This document shows, piece by piece, positions 47,464-61,189 of a DNA stretch of 64,000 nucleotides; position 1 is the first letter of the stretch, and the number at the start of each line of letters is the position of its first letter. Source of the DNA: Nymphaea colorata (taxonomy: Eukaryota > Streptophyta > Magnoliopsida > Nymphaeales > Nymphaeaceae); NCBI RefSeq assembly GCF_008831285.2, contig NC_045147.1:5684334-5748333 (forward strand). Direction: 5' to 3'. Under the pieces are notes generated by a model. The model worked only from the letters and a program-made list of their open reading frames with translations, was not told the DNA's origin and searched no databases. A program made the translations under genes and the position numbers.

Positions 47464-48390
47464 ATAATGAGTTCATCCTCGTTTTGACTTGATTAAATAT
47501 TGAAGGTCCAAATATGATTGTTGTCCTATCTCTAGAGAAACTTAGGAGTCATCATGCTGCTTGTGCATTTTACTTATTCATGACTTAAAATTGAGAAGAA
47601 TCTCTCATGTTCACATAGACTTAGATTAAACACAACCGTGCTCAATTTCGGAGTTGATTGAAAACAATGTTTGGTCTTTTACGATTTTAATATCTATCTT
47701 AGGCCCCATTGCGCTAGAGCCTTTTTTAAAAAATTCTTGACCTATTCAATGTCCCGCTGTATATGCCGTAATATTTTCCCATGAAACAACAACTTCGAAG
47801 AGTTCAACAGCCAAACCAACCTACTAGAGGCATGTACTAGTCACCTCCTTACCATGTACTTGCTGCAAACAACCTTGTATATAGGCAAGGGCCCAAGCAG
47901 AATGGGAAACTCCAACTTTTAGAATCATTGGAGGAGTCGATGCAACATACAATTGGATTTTATCCAAGTATATCATATGAAGCTGTTGATGATCATAAAA
48001 AACCTTAGAAATTCAGTGCAGGTGTCCAAGCTTGTTTTTAAAACAATAATGTTAGAATCGTGTTTAGTGAATATTGTATTCACATATAGGTTTAACCTTG
48101 TTTAAAATTTATTTGATGAATGCATATTCCATGGAGTTTCCTAAAAAACTAGAAGCAGCTCTCAAAATGTCCTTTGTTTTACTATGCCAAAGCTTTTCAG
48201 AATTTTAAAATTCAGTCACCTTACTGCTTAGGATTTGTCCTAGTCTATTGTAAGCCAAACATATCTATCATTTATTTTAATATCTCTATTGAGTCAGCAT
48301 AGGTAAGCACAGTCACTTTCAATCCAGTTTGGCCATCATAAGATCTTGACTAATTTGTTTGTCCTGACCTCCATTGTCTTTTGTCGTTCA
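47464..48390. other. Gypsy 5' untranslated internal region
   Basis: Non-coding sequence between the primer site and the first recognisable ORF of the gypsy element. No other feature seen. Confidence 0.5.
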
Positions 48391-48519
48391 GCCACTATAT
48401 TCCAAACAAATCCCCTAAACACGTTGTACACTCCATCCTATGATGAGATTTAGACACTTTGATCTTTCGCACAGACATTCCTAGCTCAGGATGGTATTCA
48501 GAGTAGCAGGAGTAGTTCT

Positions 48520-49430
48520 TGATAGCATACCTATGTATCTTGTTGATTGTGAATTGGAGATAGTTGCCATTGCTCATAAGAAAGAGGTGAATGGACTGTT
48601 GCTTCAAGCACTAGCTAAGAGATGGAACCCCTACACATGCTTATTCTGGTTCCTATGGAGATAGATGACCCAGGCTTATGGACGAGCTTTTAGACACCCT
48701 TGGCATCCCTAACCCAACAAGAAATATTAAAGACCTAATGCATTGTTAGTTCTTGGTCAACAAATGATAATCAACCACAAGGAGTTACTTCATAGATTGA
48801 TTCAATTTCTATCATAGAACTTGTAGACAAAAATTAGGAGTTAGCACCTTCTGGTCATGGACATCAACGCTCACCTAGGAGGCACTGTAGAGCATCTGTT
48901 GACCAAATCAAAGTCCACACAAGAGAGGACTCGAAAGGCCATGCTTTTGTGCACCATTGGACTGCTCATGTTCACCAACAGGCAATGTATGATATTAAGC
49001 TATTCAAGATGTGGAGAACTTATCACATTAGGACCCTGGTAGCCCATGACAGGACTTGTCCTTTTTGTTCAGAAGTCTCACTAGATACGCCATGATGTAG
49101 TCATCAATAATAGAAGGATGCACCTTGTTCTTTTAGGAGTGGTTCTATCAACGATATTTCAGGATGTAGAGTGACTACATTCTCTCTCTATAGACATACT
49201 GCCAGCTACTTGATGACATGAGTGACCAACATGTTGTGTGAGACATTTTTTAGTGGGAGGAGCAACCAGCCATGTATGCTTATGATGAGTGGAAAACGAG
49301 CATTGTTGCTGACAGGACCATCTTTTGTCGTACCTTATCACTTAGAGAGATGCATATGGTTTGGCATAAGCGACTTGGTTAGCCCTTGGGAGGAACTATT
49401 TTACTCATGGTCAACCTAGTAGATCTAGAT
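48520..49430 (+). pseudogene. Upstream ORF (ORF1-like) of the Tat/Ogre-type gypsy element
   Basis: Between the primer site and gag there is broken coding sequence resembling the extra ORF of Tat/Ogre elements. LLLQALAKRWNPYT near 48595 parallels the LLxALxxFWDPxxxxF block; STQERTRKAMLLCTIGLLMFTN near 48915 parallels the segment ending in LYGLVIFP; later DLVSPWEE-type sequence follows. The frame changes several times. The function of this ORF in intact elements is not established. The comparison is from memory of family patterns and is moderate in strength. Confidence 0.5.
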
Positions 49431-49639
49431 TGTACATGTCATGGTGGAGTTACGTTCTCCTATTCCTTACTATCATTGACTTTATTCTTGTACTCCAAAT
49501 ATTTTAAATAAATAAAATTCCAGTTTTGGTTCTCCTCTTCATTACATATTGTGTGGTTCTTATGTCATCCCACATCCTCATCATTCCCAATTAATCATGT
49601 TTTTCTAAATAGGTGAAAACAAGACAATTGATGAACCAA

Positions 49640-50790
49640 TATGTCTCCTAGAAGAACCATTGCTAATGACAATGTGAGTGAAGAGAATAGGAATGAAGAA
49701 GCCAATGCAATGGGGGGAGAAGTAAATCCAATACTTTTAGGATCCATCAGGCAGATGATTTAACAATTGATGCAAGATCTAAGTACAAAAAATCACGAAA
49801 AGTGATACAAGGAATAATAATAATGATGGTACAAGAAAATGTGGAAGTAATGAAAGAGGAAGTAATCATCACAATGCTGACGACACCATTAGAAGAGGAC
49901 CACAAACTCCAGAGGAAGAACTCCTTACTCCATGCAATCCTGAATCGATGGAAAGGGCTGTGATGAATATCTAGAACTGATGCAAGAAGTTTTACTCCCA
50001 CAATGACTTTTGTGAAGGGTTAGATGATGAAGATCTAGAAGGACTCCCTATGAAGTTTAGAAATTCAAAAGAATTGAGAATCCACATATCCATCTTGGAA
50101 TCTTCTTTGGTGAATGTGATAGGTTCCGCAACAACAACAACGCTCACTTCATTTGCTTCCCCAAGAATTTGGGATGAGAAGCTGTTCAATGGTATGTAGA
50201 AATTATTGACCCAACACACATGAAATATTTTGATGAAGTAGTAAAGTATGAAGCCAATCTCTCAGTAGTTTTGCATTGTTCTCATGGTCTTTCATAAAGA
50301 ATAAGAAGAATTAGTTTGAGACTACATCCAAAGGTGGCAAACAGTTAGTTTGAAACTCTGAACCTCTATACCTAAAGTTCATACTCATGGAATTCAAGAA
50401 AATGTAAGGCACTACCTTGTCTTTTAGGAGTTTGAAAACTTCTATGAGCTGACAAGATAGAGAAATTGAGAGAGCCATGGAACTGGGTTACTTTAGAACA
50501 GGGATTAGCATGTCATCAAGAAAGAAAGAAGATAGGAAATCAAGGAAAGCTCAGGATCACGCTAATTTCACCATAAAGACTAGTAGCACTTCAACCACAA
50601 GGGCCCCAATGTCGTGGGCTGAGCTAGTTGCTAATAATGAACAAGTTAAAGGTGCTCAAAGAGATAGAATAGGAGGCAAAAACTTCAAAAGGCCCAAAAG
50701 CTGGACTAGAGACCAAAAATTCACCCCTATTGAGCTAGATGAAGCAGAACTTCTGGAATTGCTCCTAAGGCAAAATTTGTGCTAGTTATG
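49640..50790 (+). pseudogene. Gypsy gag relic
   Basis: Sequence beginning near an ATG at 49640 gives a gag-like translation in broken frames. Near 50080 it reads NPHIHLGIFFGECDRFRNN, then AVQWYVEIIDPTHMK near 50180, the capsid pattern of Tat/Ogre gag (HL..F...C....N, then W...L.P...). The 50477-50785 ORF ends in FTPIELDEAELLELLLRQNL, the spacer that precedes the protease in this lineage. A zinc knuckle is not visible. Stops and small indels make it non-functional. It forms virus-like particle cores in intact relatives. Confidence 0.75.
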
Positions 50791-51272
50791 CTCCAAAGGT
50801 AATGACCATCATTTTCCTAAGCATGAAGCTAACAAAGTGAACACAATGGATATGTTTTCCTTCATGCCATGGAATCACATCCGACCGTGTATTTCTAAAC
50901 AAATAACTACAATGGTTGTCACATATAAGCTAGCCATGCCAAATACCATCCAAGCTGTAAATAGTTACACATCAACACTCAGTTTCTGGGCTAATGAGCC
51001 AAAGCCCATTTCCAAAGCTGATTTATGATCCAAAAGAGTCGCTAGAATGGAAGAATCAAGTAGACATGCTAGTGACCAAATAGCCTAAATGTCTCTGAGC
51101 AATTGAAGAAAGAGCGGATACTAAAGTTCTCAATGTCCCTCTTAGTGTGTTAGTGCTACAATTGGTAAATGCTTCTTCAAAGCATCACTAGGCACTAGAG
51201 GAAGTATTGGCAAAAAACAAAATGAAACCAAATACCACTCCATAGTCTCTTGCACAAACAGTAAATTCAGTA

Positions 51273-51656
51273 GTGGCCAATGCCATCATCACCTTCTTTA
51301 ATGATGATCTACCCAAACCACACCAGTTTCACAATAGCATGTTATATATTTCAGTGTGTGAAGACAAAGTGAACGTGCGATATGTCCTTATTGATGGGGG
51401 AAGCAGCCTCAACATTTGTTTTGATATGATGATTAAAGCTCAAGGCCTCAAAGAAGAAGATTTTACCATAGACGATATAATGACTTTTGGCTTTGGTCGA
51501 AGCAGACAAATAGCAGAAGGCAAAATCTATTTGCACTTTGGAATCAATTACACGGTGCACTTTGTCCTCTTCCATGTGGTAAGTACGCCATCCCCTTACG
51601 ATCTACTACCAGGATGCCCATGGATTCATGAACAAAATGCTATACCCTCCACATAG
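51273..51656 (+). pseudogene. Gypsy aspartic protease domain (retropepsin)
   Basis: A 127-codon open stretch carries the retropepsin active-site block VLIDGGSSLNI (DGGS in place of the usual DTGA/DSGA, as often seen in Tat/Ogre elements). It ends in LLPGCPWIHEQNAIPST, matching the family's LLGRPWIH..GA.PST block. This is the longest open part of the gypsy pol and the only domain without an internal stop. In intact elements it cleaves the polyprotein. Here gag and RT on either side are broken, so it is a relic. Confidence 0.85.
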
Positions 51657-51659
51657 CAT

Positions 51660-53950
51660 CAATGTATAAAATGGAGCCATGGTGGAATAATTATCACTGT
51701 ACTGGCTGACAACCCGCAGAAAGCTGACATTCAACTAACCCTAGTATATGTTGCCATAAAGACATCTATTTGGATGACAGTTTGAAATGCCTTGGCAATT
51801 GAGGAACCAGAAACACAAGTAAACCATATCGAATGGAAGGGAACCACATTTTATAAAACATGAGGAAGAATCCACATTTTGCATCTCAAAGAACACCCAA
51901 TGTATGAGTAGTTTGTTGAATCCTAAAAGGGTTGCACCTGATGATAAATATGGGCTACCAACCTTACATAAGTCTTAAAACAAATGAAGATGGACCATTT
52001 GAACCATTCGATGAAAAATAACATAATACAACATGACTTGGATACAGGAGGACTTCTGATAAAGAGATTGAGAAGAAGAACAAGAAAGAGCATACAAGCT
52101 GAGGAAATTAGGCTCATCATTAGGATGTTTTGGTTTTCTTATTTGGTTTCATTCCATGTCTTAGGCCTACAGAGTTGTAGGGGCATGGAAGTCTCGTCTT
52201 CATTTCCCAATATCAATAAAGTGCAATTTTTTTTTATGTGTCTCTACTTGTCCTCTATCCTTTCCACACATCTATTTTTGTTTATCTTTCTCCAATAATA
52301 CATGAATCACTATACCCCATATCCTTTTTGCAAAACTATACACATTCAAGTGCAGGAGGTCAAACATAGAGCATATGATGTAAATGATACAAGCAATAGC
52401 CCAAGCTCCACCAAATCCATTGGAAAATATACCCAGAGATGTCACCATGGTCGTCTCATCGATTCCCACTGAGCAACCTGCAAACTCAACTTGGTGGAAG
52501 AACTAAGAAGATTTGTAGACCCTATCAATGACTATGAACCTAAAGTAGACTCCTACTCGAACATGTTTGACTAAGCAAGAACCTTATTCTGAATATTTGT
52601 ATGATGTTGACTCATTCTGTGAACAAAGAGAACAACTTACTCATCCCAAAAAATAGAGGATAATTGAACTGATAGAAAAACACATGGTCTTTCATGAAGA
52701 TGACATGCAGAAATTTTGACTATAGGCCATCATTGACAAGGACTTCAATTCTTACCTTAATAAATGGTTATGGTTTTTCTCGATAAGAAATGTAAAAAAA
52801 CTGAAGTGGGATCTCCAAGCCCCTAAGTGAGATGGTTCACCAAAATGACTTTCTTCAATCTGCATACTCTCATGCTATGAGGTAGTGCACTCAAGCATCA
52901 AATCATCAACCTCAACAATCTTGTCAAGCTGAAGAAAGCAGTCATAGATGACGTCGAAGAAGTATTCACTGAGGCCTCAAAATCCTATTGCAACCCTGGG
53001 AATTTCTGAAGTTGAAGAGATTGTACATGGTAGAAAACACCACGACTAAGTTAGAACAAGTTTCTATCATGAGTTTCAGGATGAGAGAGATAAAGACTGC
53101 CAACTATGGGTGGTCATTATTGCAAAAGCACTAGCTTCAGATCCTGAACTTATAGGTGTTCAAATTAAGTGTAGTAGGCTTTGATGTGCAAGACCATCAA
53201 TACTACATTGAGAAGGTGACTGTTATGATCAGCAAGCCTTACAGAGAGAACAACACTTTAAGAAGGTTACTAAATCAATTCAACACTATTAATGACATAA
53301 CATTGGGATTTTCTTTACTCTATACAAGTTCTTCCCCAGCTGTCATAGAAAATCGGGCTACATTGAAGCAATTTTCACTCTTGGAGAAGCTATTCATCAT
53401 CCTTTGTACTGTGAACTTGCACAAAACCATGGCTAAAAAAGTTGTAATGAAAGCTCCATGACTCACAAACACTATGATGCCTGTCATAAGTTTATGCTTC
53501 GATCTGATGAAGAAAATGAGTGACGATGGAAAAAATTCCGTCTAGTAGAATTCGTGTGATTTTGTTAGATGACTAGCTTAGGAAATTGCAATAATTGTTC
53601 TCCCCCTAGCATTGTTTGGAAACTAGGGGTCCCCTGCTTTCCTTTTTAGCGATCAATAAAACAAATGATTTATTTTGCCTTCAAAGCTGTGTTCTGCCTC
53701 TCCCACATGCACACTTGTACGAATTGTCACATTATTGCTGCATTTTCTCCCCATAAACACTTTTGTAGGGCCAATATAGAAAAATCCATTCACAAGCTGA
53801 CAATTAATCCTAGAATATTGCAACAGTGAGAAAAAATTGCAAAAGCTTATGAAATTCAAAGACAAAAGCACAGTGAATCAAAAGATAAAACATAACCAAG
53901 ATTAGAGCCAACATAAGTAACACAATTGCAAAAAGAAGATCAACACCTGA
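51660..53950 (+). pseudogene. Decayed gypsy pol linker between protease and reverse transcriptase
   Basis: Mostly broken sequence. Short open stretches (51984-52298, 53156-53461) show no clear domain. It covers the region between protease and reverse transcriptase in Tat/Ogre elements. Confidence 0.45.
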
Positions 53951-54019
53951 CACTACTCAATGACCCTACAATGGAAATAAACATTGAGATAGAGGAAGAA
54001 CCAAATATGATTCAAATTG

Positions 54020-54514
54020 GTGCCAACCATATGTCAAGGAAGAAGGCAATTTCATCAAATTCTCAAAGCTAATAGAACACAAGCTAATTTTGAGCAAAGT
54101 AATAAGGTAGAAATTGAGAAAGTTAGACTCCAGAGTTGAAGACAAGATCAAAGAAGGATTAAAAGATCTATTGAAAGTAAAATTTATTAGAACATTGTCG
54201 TCGTTCCAAAGAATAATTGAAAAGTTAGAACATGCATCGATTTTCGAGATCTCAATAGAGCTACTTTCAAAGATGATTATATTTAGCCAAATAATGACCT
54301 ATTGATAGACAACACTGTAGGGCATCAAATGTATTTTCATGTTCGGTTATTTAGTCATAACCAGACAACGTTGTCAATGATCAAACGAAGGCCTCATTCA
54401 CAGTGCCTTACAGAACCTTATGCTATATAGGGATGTTGTACTCAAAATATAAGAGCTACATAGTATAGAATGATGGCAACAATTTTTCATGATTAAAGGA
54501 CAAGTTTATGGATG
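54020..54514 (+). pseudogene. Gypsy reverse transcriptase, 5' part (split by hAT)
   Basis: The start reads LRKLDSRVEDKIKEGLKDLL and KVKFIRTL (family: EKIKEEVxKLLKAGFI), then DLNRATFKDDY-like sequence near 54255 and DNTVGHQMYFH near 54310. RMMATIFHD near 54470 parallels QRAMxxIFHD, the part just before the catalytic YVDD block. At 54507 the coding sequence is cut by the hAT target site and resumes at 61383. Several frameshifts and stops precede the hAT insertion point, so decay may have begun earlier or continued since. Confidence 0.82.
54507..54514. repeat. hAT target site duplication, left copy
   Basis: TATGGATG directly before the hAT terminus TAGGGCTGCAC; identical to 61375-61382. Confidence 0.95.
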
Positions 54515-54529
54515 TAGGGCTGCACACGA

Positions 54530-54665
54530 GCCGAGTTGAGCTCGAGCTTGCCCAGCTCGAGATCGAACTCGACTCGAACTCGAGTCGAGCTGCCTAACAG
54601 AAGCTCGAGCTCGACTCAATTATACAAATTTGAGCTTGAACTGGACTCGCATAACTCGCTTAACT
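54530..54665. repeat. hAT left sub-terminal repeat region
   Basis: Overlapping CTCGAG / GACTCGAACTCGAGTCGAGC words just inside the left terminus. Dense short motifs in both orientations are typical of hAT ends. Confidence 0.75.
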
Positions 54666-56289
54666 CGTTTAAGTTCAAAATGTAGAGAGTGATGACTATG
54701 AATTGTAGCCATCTAACATTTCAGAAATTACAAATAAGTGCTTGACTATATAACTCGTGCACTAGTTACTGTAACGATGAACACCACTGCATACAATTAT
54801 GGCATTATCAATTGCTGTAGCAAACAGTTGATGATTGTTTATTTTAGCAATGAAAATATTGATGAACACCAATTGCCTTGAACAAATTAGATTCGACAAT
54901 TGAGTGGCAGATCCATTCATATGTATTTTCGAGTTCAATAGAAGTGGTAAGATGAGTTTGTATAAGATACAAAACGAAATTTTTAAACTGCAAAGGGGCT
55001 GTGTGTCTGTGTGAGTCTGAGAAACTGGGCTGAGGCTTGTCGCTGCTTTCAAGGCCTTTCATGAATCAGTGAAAAAACCTTCATTCTGCAGTACACTCAA
55101 ATGACCGTGTTGTTCAAGATACATAACAAGGATATCATAATCTCAATGGAGTTGTTCCAAAAATATAACAAGGATATCAAACATTTAAACTTATGAGAAG
55201 AATATACCTAGAAAGGATAGGGCTTACAACACATCATCTAAAAGCCCGCTGTGCAAGATTATGAGTTTCCATTATGAATGTCATTAAAAAAAAGGTTTAA
55301 GGTCAACATCTATAACAATAAAATAACATCAAATGGAAACTTTAGATCAACAAAAGACCAACAGTTTTGCAAAGTTAAGCTAATGAAACAACTCGCCATT
55401 ATAAATGTGCACATGTAAGAGTATGCATCAATATGTCTGAAGCGGAAGAGACTACAAATTATTCATGCTTTCACAATGAATAACTAACTAAAATGAAAGA
55501 TAATTTCAAAGAATATATTTGGAAACAAAAGAATCTGCATGTCTATCAATGAACTGCACTTTTACAAGGCAGTTTCTCAAAATAACATTACTCTAGGCCT
55601 TACATCAAGAACAACTCTTGCATATTGCAACACCTCTTCTTCATTTGGGGCACCATTGTATTCACCATAATTGCCAAGTTCAGATGTGTAGCCCAAGTCT
55701 TCGACCTAAATGTCAATAAAAATTCAAAACCATATTGCAAGTAACTAGAAAGTGACAGAATATTAGAATGTTGCAGAAAACTGCAACCCACAGATCTAGG
55801 AGTATAAGGTAGGACATGAAAAACTGAAACTTACAGTATCTGCGTACCACAATGTTCTCAAGGAGAGGAAGTTTGCAAGTGCATATCCCATCGTGCCATT
55901 GAGCCTAAGACAAAAAATTTTCTGCAATATACTGATATTCTGTCACTTGAAACTTACAGTATCTGCATATCAAAATAAAAATGTTAGCATAAAAGAAATC
56001 AATATTGACTGTGTTCCAAAGAAATTCAGCTGATAATGTTGTCATCAAGGTAAAGTCAGGCATCTAAGAACCAAACAACTACCAAACTTAAAACAATACC
56101 TGATATTTTGTTAGTTGTTACTCCATAATATGTTTGAAATGATATTGAATCATGTCATGCTATCTCATCTTCAGCAGTGTCCTACAAAAAACCCAACAAT
56201 AATGGATCAATAAACAACTTCTATGACATATAAACACAAATAAACATGATAAACTTTTATATACATACATTTTAGTACGTACCTTTAGC

Positions 56290-58389
56290 AATACCAGCAC
56301 AAGATTCATAGGGTCGCCATACTGCTTTATCCAATCACCTGCACAAACTAATTCTTCTACCATCTTTGAACATAATAAACTCCTACATTCATCTACAACT
56401 CGACCTCTAGTACTAAAAGCAAATTCAGAGGCAACTATAGTGATAGGAATACATAATATATCTCGTGGATAAAATGGGGTATTTCAATTCTTTATCTTTC
56501 CACCAAATCAATATATCAAACAAATCATGAGTGGTAGCATCACATTTCAGCAATCCATCTTCTAAATACATATCAAGCTCAGACTTTGGAGCTTGAAAGG
56601 AACATTGTTTGCTTTGCTCAAAAAGCTAAAAAATCTTACACTAGATCTATTGGAGTTGCTACATGATGAGTCAGTTCCTCTCATAGAAGTAGTAGCATAA
56701 CATTCAACATCTTTATTTAAACCTTCAATTTTTGCAACGTAGTTGTTATAAAGCTCTTGCATTATATTTCTTACTAATGTCATCTGATATTCCTTTTCTT
56801 CTATTTGACTAAAAGTCTTTGAAAAGACAAAATCTGTTAAACTAAATCTTATCCTTGGATCTAATATGGAAGCAATAGCCATCAACATATTGCAAGAACT
56901 CCAATACTTATCGAACTTTTCATTCATTTTGGATGTCATTCTCTTCAGCTACACCCATTTACAACTTCTTCTTGTAATAATTCTTGAACTCCCCAAATTT
57001 TTAAAAATAGGTTTGTTGTAGGATACTTGGACCCTGAAAAAAGCACAAAAACATTATACAATGCTTCAAGAAAAGTACATATTGTTTGTACTCTATTTTT
57101 TGTACTCTCTCTCATTCATCTGCATCCAGCAACCAAGTAAAACCAGCATCTTCCATAACATATCTATCAAAAACATGTCTGTACATAAGTGCAACCTTCA
57201 ACATCAAATAAATAGAATTCCATCGAGTGGCAATATCTAGAACCAACTTTTTTTACCACGAATTTCAAATTCATCTACTATAACTTGGAAGTTGTGAAGT
57301 CTTGATGGAGAACATTATATATATTTTATTGTCTCTCTAATCTTACCAAGTTCATCTCTAATAGCAAACAAACCATCTTGCACCATTAAATTTAATATAT
57401 GTGCACAACAGACATGAAAAAATTTACTGCCTTGGTATAGATTTATGCCACTTTTCTCTAAAATTTCTTTTAATGTTCTTACGAGAACATCATTAGAAGA
57501 AGCAATGTCAACTATAATGGTGATGATCTTCTTTTTTATTTCTCATTCTTGAAAATTTTTAGCAATTACATGTGCTAGATTCTTATCAGTATGAGGTGGC
57601 TCAACTTGGTTAAAACCAATTATATGCTTCTGAAGTGTCCAGGCATGATCTATGAAGTGAGCTGTAATGGAAATATACCCAATTTGTTGGTTAGAAGTCC
57701 ACATATCTATTGTCAAAGCAATGGATGTAACACCTTTAAAATATTTCTTCAACTTTTTTTTCTACCTCATATAATTTTGTGACATTTCTTTTCACTGTTG
57801 TCCTTGAAATGGATACCCAATTTGAAAAAGCAAGCTTCATTAAAAATCTAAACCAGCAATGTTCAACCATATTGAATGCATACTCATGACAAACTACCAT
57901 CTTTACTATTATCTCTCTTATCTTTTCGGGATCAAGTTTGGCACCCTTACTCATTGATTCCTTGGTAAGGCCTAAAACTTCACTAATCCCAAAGCTCAAA
58001 GTATTTTGTGTCATATTACCAGGACGCATAAGACACTTATGTCTTTTCATCGATGATGTACTCCCTCCTGAACTTATAACAAATGTTATTTTGCAATACT
58101 TGCATTTACCTTTTTTGACACCACCCACAGTTACTTCTTCAAAATCATTTCAAACTGAAGAAGTCCTTGCCCTTTGTCTTTTTGTACCACTATTAAGCAT
58201 TACTTCGTCAACTTTATCCATGCTTACATCCTCATTTTCAACAGACTTCGAATTAGTAGGATCTAAACTGTCATGAGCTATATACTGTTGTGTAGAGCTT
58301 CCTACATTAGGTGGTTCTATTGAACCTACTCCTGAACTACATAGTACTTGTTTGTCTTTATTTGTAGTATTTTCTCTCGATGAAGACAT
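56290..58389 (-). pseudogene. hAT transposase, broken (BED finger, DDE core, dimerisation domain)
   Basis: Read down from the ATG at 58389 the protein shows a hydrophilic N-terminus, then a BED-type zinc finger (VKKGKCKYCK ... MKRHKC, about 58120-58040). It continues with the SISRTTVKRNV block and the first catalytic-region motif ALTIDMWTSNQQIGYISITAHF near 57715-57650, with the aspartate of DMWT present. Further on come DIASSNDVLVRTLKE, FHVCCAHILNLMVQDGL and SPSRLH in another frame. Near 56935 lies MNEKFDKYW and AIASILDPRI, and last the hAT dimerisation domain (IPITIVASEFAFSTRGRVVDECRS, about 56450-56370). Lesions: a TGA near 58151 where the family has tryptophan (SV[W]NDFE); a one-base frameshift at an A8 run (57754-57761); and several later frameshifts. 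Domain order is complete, so the copy was autonomous in structure before decay. Confidence 0.9.
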
Positions 58390-60815
58390 TCTTCTTCTAT
58401 AGATAAAAGGACTAATCTGTAATACAATAATTACCTAAAGTTATATTGTGCATTTTTTTAATTCACAATTCTTCTTTCATAAAAACAAATTAAAATAAGA
58501 AGGAATTAAAGACATGCAACCAACAACAATGCACCAACATAAAATAAGAAAATACATATCAAAGTAGATAGCAAGTAAAGAAAGAACAATATAAAATGAG
58601 TAATGATTCTTGTTTTATTTTCTTGTTTTCTAATGACAGGTCAGCAACCTTCTTTGTAACTGATAACATCAAGCTTCCACGGAAAGAAACCAGTAAACTT
58701 TTTTACATCACATTATTAATTTTATTTTACATAAGAAAATATATATATATGCACATCAAGCTAAATAGAAATCATTACTTGCCTTCGTCTGATAGTCTAC
58801 CTTGCAGACTCTCTGTTTGCTTGAATCCTCCTCAGCCTTCTTTCCTCTTTCTCGGCCTATAGAAAGTTTCAAACATAAACAAACTTTTATCTTAAATGAT
58901 GAGACAAATGATAAAGATGAGCAGACTCATTTCAAGCTTCTGGAAGCAGCACAACGCTTCTAGCCAAACAAGTAACAACTGATTTAATCCAAAGATTACA
59001 AGTGATACAGCCACTGTCCTATTGATTAATGGAAGGATAGTAATGACAAGCCTCTTGATCACTGAATAAAAGACTTTCCACAACACAAGCTTATAGTCCA
59101 GAATTTTAAGAAGAATCCACAACATATCAGGCACAAACTGTGCTCCTGAAGCAGGTACAATGTGTGACATTTACAGCTCAGTCTCCCAAGTAGAGAAGCA
59201 ATTGCCAGACTTAGCTCACTATACTGGTTTTGAATTTTGATACATATTTATCAACAATAGCATCCATATCACTATATATTCATGACAGAATAGAAATTTG
59301 GGCTCTACTTTCTAGTAAGAGAAGGCAACACAATTACATCACCGAATCAGGTGCCTCAGCATATACAGATTCTTTCTTTGATGAAAGCAGAGTTTTTTTC
59401 TTGTTAAAAAAAAATTCTACCATAGCTGGTAGAGAAAGTTGAATGAGATTTGATCAAACAATGTTCTACTCCAGCAAGCGATAAGTCGATCCCTCATCAT
59501 TCAAAGAAACAAATAGGCTTTTCTTAGCACTTCATTCATAAATCCATATATTTTTTGAAGCCATTGATGCCACAAGAAACACCATGATCAAAGTTCTCAT
59601 TGGTATAATCCCCCTGTGGGGCTATGGGACGTCCAAAAATTAGCTTCATGAATATTTGGTCAAAATAAGTCAGGCAGCTACTACATAACCAACCATTCTC
59701 CATATTGATAAACAAGTATGTGTTTAACAGACAAAAAGGAAAAAAGTGATAAGTATTATTAGCTACTTTACCAAGGTAATTTCTCAAACTATAGCAAATA
59801 ACTCAAGAATGATATGATGTAAATGACTTCAATCAAGATAACAAAGGGTTGGTAAGCACTGGTTAACAGCAAGAAAAATTGCATATATGAAATAGAAAGT
59901 GTAGCTAACCTCACTCAATTGTTGCTTTGGCTTCCCTCTGGTAAAGGCAGCCTGCCTTGCAGACTTCTAAAGGCTTTTTTATCAGTAACTGGTAACTGGA
60001 TTTGCTGCTCTTCAATCTTTATATTTGTTCTTTATCATATGCTTTGGACTTTTTTGTGACTGCTAAGCTTGTTTGCTCGAGCAATGAGCCTTCATAAAAA
60101 AGCACTACGTTAGAAAAAGCAAACTTTTACAGTTGGCCACGGTCTGTCACTCTCATACAAGAGAAGGTACATAAAAGAAGAAAATAAACAAAAAAGTTCC
60201 TAGTTCCTTACGCTACATCAAGAAATTTCAGGCAGGACAAATGCCACAAGCCCACAGTCAGTGGCAAAGCCAGAAGTATAAGTTGTCCACAAGTACACCT
60301 AACTTAGCATAACACCATTGAACACCAGGTTTTGAAAAAAACAAATAAAACAATATAACATAATGAATCACTAACACAAATAGCATCACATGTTAAAAAG
60401 AAATCCACAGTTTTGTCACACTTCCAACACATCGAAATGACAATGAGCAAAACTTGACAAGGCAGGCACCAGAGCAAGAAAATAAAAAGATACTCGAACC
60501 AGAAAACCACATGCATATAACTCACGTTCACTGTGCAAGCCTACCAACAAAAAGAACTAGAAGGGCATACTTTCAGAGGAGGAATGGTCAAAACGTTGGT
60601 GAAAATTCTGTTTGCATCTCTAGACTATCTATATTGTACACAGAGTGCTAACAATACCATAGAGACAAAGCCATTAATCAATGACATCAACTAAATAGCA
60701 GGATATAGGAATATAGCAGGAACATAAAAGACAATCTTCAGCGCTTATAAACCCTTCCTCCTCCCAAATGCAGCTCATAAGATAGCAAAAACAGAAACCA
60801 AGCACTCGATCTTAC

Positions 60816-61090
60816 CTCCGGAACGCTGGTGGGCCAGTGGCTGGATGTGAGATGTCGGATGGTGATTCTGCCTTTCTTGTGCAGGCCGTGCGGCGGTGAG
60901 CCGGTGAAGAGCCTAGAAAGTGGTCGTCTGGTTGACGGAAGAGGGAAGACACCAGACAGGAAGGAAGAGAGAAGATGAGGAGAGACTAGAGATGGAACAC
61001 AGAAGACTGAAGGCGAAGGGTGGTCGTCTCTCGCCTGGTCATCATGGTTGATGGAAGAGGGAAGACAAGAAATCGAGAAGAGTGAGAGCA
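60816..61090 (-). other. Inferred 5' leader exon of the hAT transposase
   Basis: GC-richer DNA just inside the right terminus ends in CGGAG|GTAAG on the minus strand, a good donor at 60815. It would splice over about 2.4 kb to the coding part. Long leader introns near the end of hAT elements are common. Inferred only. Confidence 0.4.
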
Positions 61091-61189
61091 GCCGGAATCG
61101 AGAGTCATTAATTTGAAAGATGGGGAATAGTTTTAACCCTAAACTGGTGAACCGGTTTCAGAACCGGTTTATACAATTCAGTTGATTTT

